From NCBI GenBank assembly GCA_016735415.1, contig JAERRP010000593.1, positions 1-7,368 on the forward strand: 7,368 nt of DNA, given 5' to 3'. The notes beneath the pieces are model-generated. The model was given only the letters and a program-made list of their open reading frames with translations. It ran no database searches and was not told the origin of the DNA. This DNA comes from Desulfobacterales bacterium. GTDB lineage: Bacteria > Desulfobacterota > Desulfobacteria > Desulfobacterales > UBA5852. Within the stretch, counting starts at the first letter, position 1, and each line of letters starts with the position of its first letter. Positions 6,139 to 7,368 of this stretch are shown piece by piece. Both the position numbers and the translations under genes were made by a program.

Positions 6139-6190
6139 TCACCCGCTCCGGGATAGACCGGGACTGCTTTGACTCTGCCATCCGGGAGAC

Positions 6191-6542
6191 GGACAGCTGC
6201 GGCATGATGAAGGCATACACGACAAGGACGACCCCGTAAGCGAGCACGAACGGCTTCAACCTCTTGAACTTCATTTGGGGCGTTTGTACGGCAGCCAGCG
6301 TGATGTTGGGAATGAATTGATACCATGATGCGTGTCCGGGCGGGTTGATGCAGATCCAGGTGAGGGTGGCGATCCACATGGACGCGACAACCATGATGGC
6401 CGCCCTGACCCGATCAGGATCCAGCGGCGGCAGGCCCCATGGTCCAGATCAATATCCCCATCAGGGTTTCAAGGCTCCGGTACGCCGCGAATTCAAAGGC
6501 ATGCGCCGATGGCCCCGAGCTTGCCGTGAAATGCAATTCCAT
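6191..6542 (-). pseudogene. Frameshifted remnant of a FUSC-family (aromatic acid/fusaric-type) inner-membrane efflux protein
   Basis: From ATG 6542 (AAGGA six bases upstream) one frame gives FEFAAYRSLETLMGILIWTM and stops at 6414. A second frame takes over at about 6435-6445 with WGLPPLDPDRVRAAIMVV, then ICINPPGH, FIPNITLAAV, and LKPFVLAYGVVLVVYAFIM ending MPQLS near 6191. The two parts read as one protein only if a single frameshift is assumed at ATCTGGACCATGGGG. The pattern (YR-x-LE helix, INPPGH, PF-x-L, VMPxLS) is that of the second half of FUSC-type pumps. The N-terminal half and all sequence after MPQLS are lost. It is probably non-functional, although the first 42-codon piece could be translated. 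Confidence 0.6.
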
Positions 6543-6572
6543 AACGATTCCTTCGCGTGTAATTTTTTTTCG

Positions 6573-7368
6573 TTAGCGTTTTAAGAAATGAGGGATTCCT
6601 TTTTCTTTCCACAAAACAGCCTTTTCATCTTTATGGGGTTGCTCATACAATATCATGTCTTTGTTGATAATTTCTTCAGGCTCTTCATAGGTTATTAAAA
6701 GAACTTTTTTATGAGTTCCCGCATATTCACGGATACTTTTTTTATCACTTAAAACTACAAGCGGTTGGGTTAAGCGTCCTAGAAATTGATACTGTCCATG
6801 ATATGTTCCATAGTGAATAATTGCGTATCCTTTCTCTTGTTTTTCTTTTAATATGTTGGCAATATTGCTTACACCATATTGACTGAAAAATATATATGAG
6901 CTGATAGTTCCAACCGTAATAAAGAAAACCATAGATGACAGTGCAATAATTTTAATTAGTTTATCTATAGAAGACGGCTTTGTGAAAAAAATAGTACCGC
7001 CCAGGAAAATGAGCGCAACTGATAATGTAAGTGAAATGCCGATAGAGATATTAGCAATGTCTCTTCCGGCTTGAAATAATGGCATGCTTAAGATCAAAAC
7101 TCCCAATATCATATAAGATATTGCAACCGGATAATGCAACTTGGCGTATTCCGAACTTTTTGCACTGTATGTAACAATATTTTTTGCTGTCAGCAGGCTA
7201 ACTGCAGGCAACATCGGAATCAAATAATGAATTTGCTTACCGCTTATCAATGAAAATATCGCTATGGTTGCCAGCACCCAAACAGCAAGAAACCGATAAC
7301 TTTCATCATGCTTAATCAATGAAAAACCATACCATGCCGGTTTTAATAAGAACCAAGGGAAAAACAAT
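6573..7368 (-). CDS. ArnT/PMT-like GT39 membrane glycosyltransferase, C-terminal half (enters from the right edge)
   Basis: The frame is open from the right edge to TAA at 6575-6573, 264 whole codons. It begins inside the family's FPW segment (FFPWFLLKPAW), followed by the GT39 signature ISGKQIHYLIPMLPAVSLL. Further hydrophobic helices and a small hydrophilic C-terminal domain (about the last 100 residues) follow. TTG at 7367 should not be taken as a start, because the first residues are mid-protein. AT-richness matches 1-1760, and it picks up exactly where the N-terminal half at 1-785 stops, so I regard the two as one gene interrupted only by where the sequence was cut. Role and substrate are as given for that half. 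Thirty bases after the stop the FUSC remnant begins; I see no terminator between. Confidence 0.88.
   Translation of the reverse strand, partial: LFFPWFLLKPAWYGFSLIKHDESYRFLAVWVLATIAIFSLISGKQIHYLIPMLPAVSLLTAKNIVTYSAKSSEYAKLHYPVAISYMILGVLILSMPLFQAGRDIANISIGISLTLSVALIFLGGTIFFTKPSSIDKLIKIIALSSMVFFITVGTISSYIFFSQYGVSNIANILKEKQEKGYAIIHYGTYHGQYQFLGRLTQPLVVLSDKKSIREYAGTHKKVLLITYEEPEEIINKDMILYEQPHKDEKAVLWKEKGIPHFLKR

Noticed and set aside
7365..7367. TTG at 7367 as the true start of a separate 264-residue protein
   Set aside because: The first residues are the mid-protein FPW segment of GT39, with no ribosome binding site inside the window; the frame continues across the edge.

Overview
The window reads as Gram-negative envelope and ion-transport DNA. 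It holds a hopanoid radical SAM enzyme, a lipid-A-type glycosylation trio, a Na+/H+ antiporter, K+ channels and remnants of a tripartite efflux pump. Hopanoid synthesis combined with LPS-type sugar transfer fits a proteobacterium, or Desulfobacterota more loosely. I cannot name a genus, and the phylum is a weak inference. Every gene I can support lies on the minus strand, so transcription runs from high to low coordinates.

The most notable feature is the two ends. Bases 785 to 1 encode the N-terminal half (261 aa) of an ArnT/PMT-type GT39 glycosyltransferase and run off the left edge. Bases 7368 to 6573 encode the C-terminal half (264 aa) of the same family and enter from the right edge. Joining base 1 to base 7368 completes the split codon (CC+A, Pro) and gives one continuous reading frame of 526 codons, close to the usual family length. 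The simplest reading is that the window is a linearised circle of 7368 bp, or one unit of a tandem array. No replication, partition, mobilisation or recombinase gene is visible.

Layout in transcription order, taking the ends as joined: (1) an AT-rich operon with overlapping genes, GT2 glycosyltransferase (1760-1044), small LAB_N membrane protein (1051-782) and GT39 (785-1, then 7368-6573); (2) a decayed efflux cassette, FUSC-type inner-membrane pump remnant (6542-6191) and outer-membrane channel tail (6138-5935), with no adaptor between them; (3) an intact CPA1 antiporter (5855-4626); (4) a small K+ channel gene (4535 to about 4266) broken by an in-frame TGA and truncated before its selectivity filter; (5) a glutamate-receptor-type ligand-gated K+ channel (about 4268-3147), in the same frame as the broken channel; (6) a 180-base gap with inverted repeats; (7) hpnH (2966-1959); (8) a 64-codon in-frame tail after the hpnH stop, whose second half is a 93% identical copy of the 3' end of gene 5; then back to GT2.

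The GT2/LAB_N/GT39 trio probably makes an undecaprenyl-phosphate sugar and transfers it to an outer-membrane lipid or glycan. HpnH adds adenosyl to a hopene to start extended hopanoid synthesis, so both systems modify outer-membrane lipids. The antiporter and channels concern Na+/H+ and K+ balance. The pseudogenes, the duplicated fragment and the sharp base-composition change (15 of 60 bases G+C at 6841-6900 against 38 of 60 at 5281-5340) suggest a rearranged patchwork and not one old operon. No intrinsic terminator was recognised.
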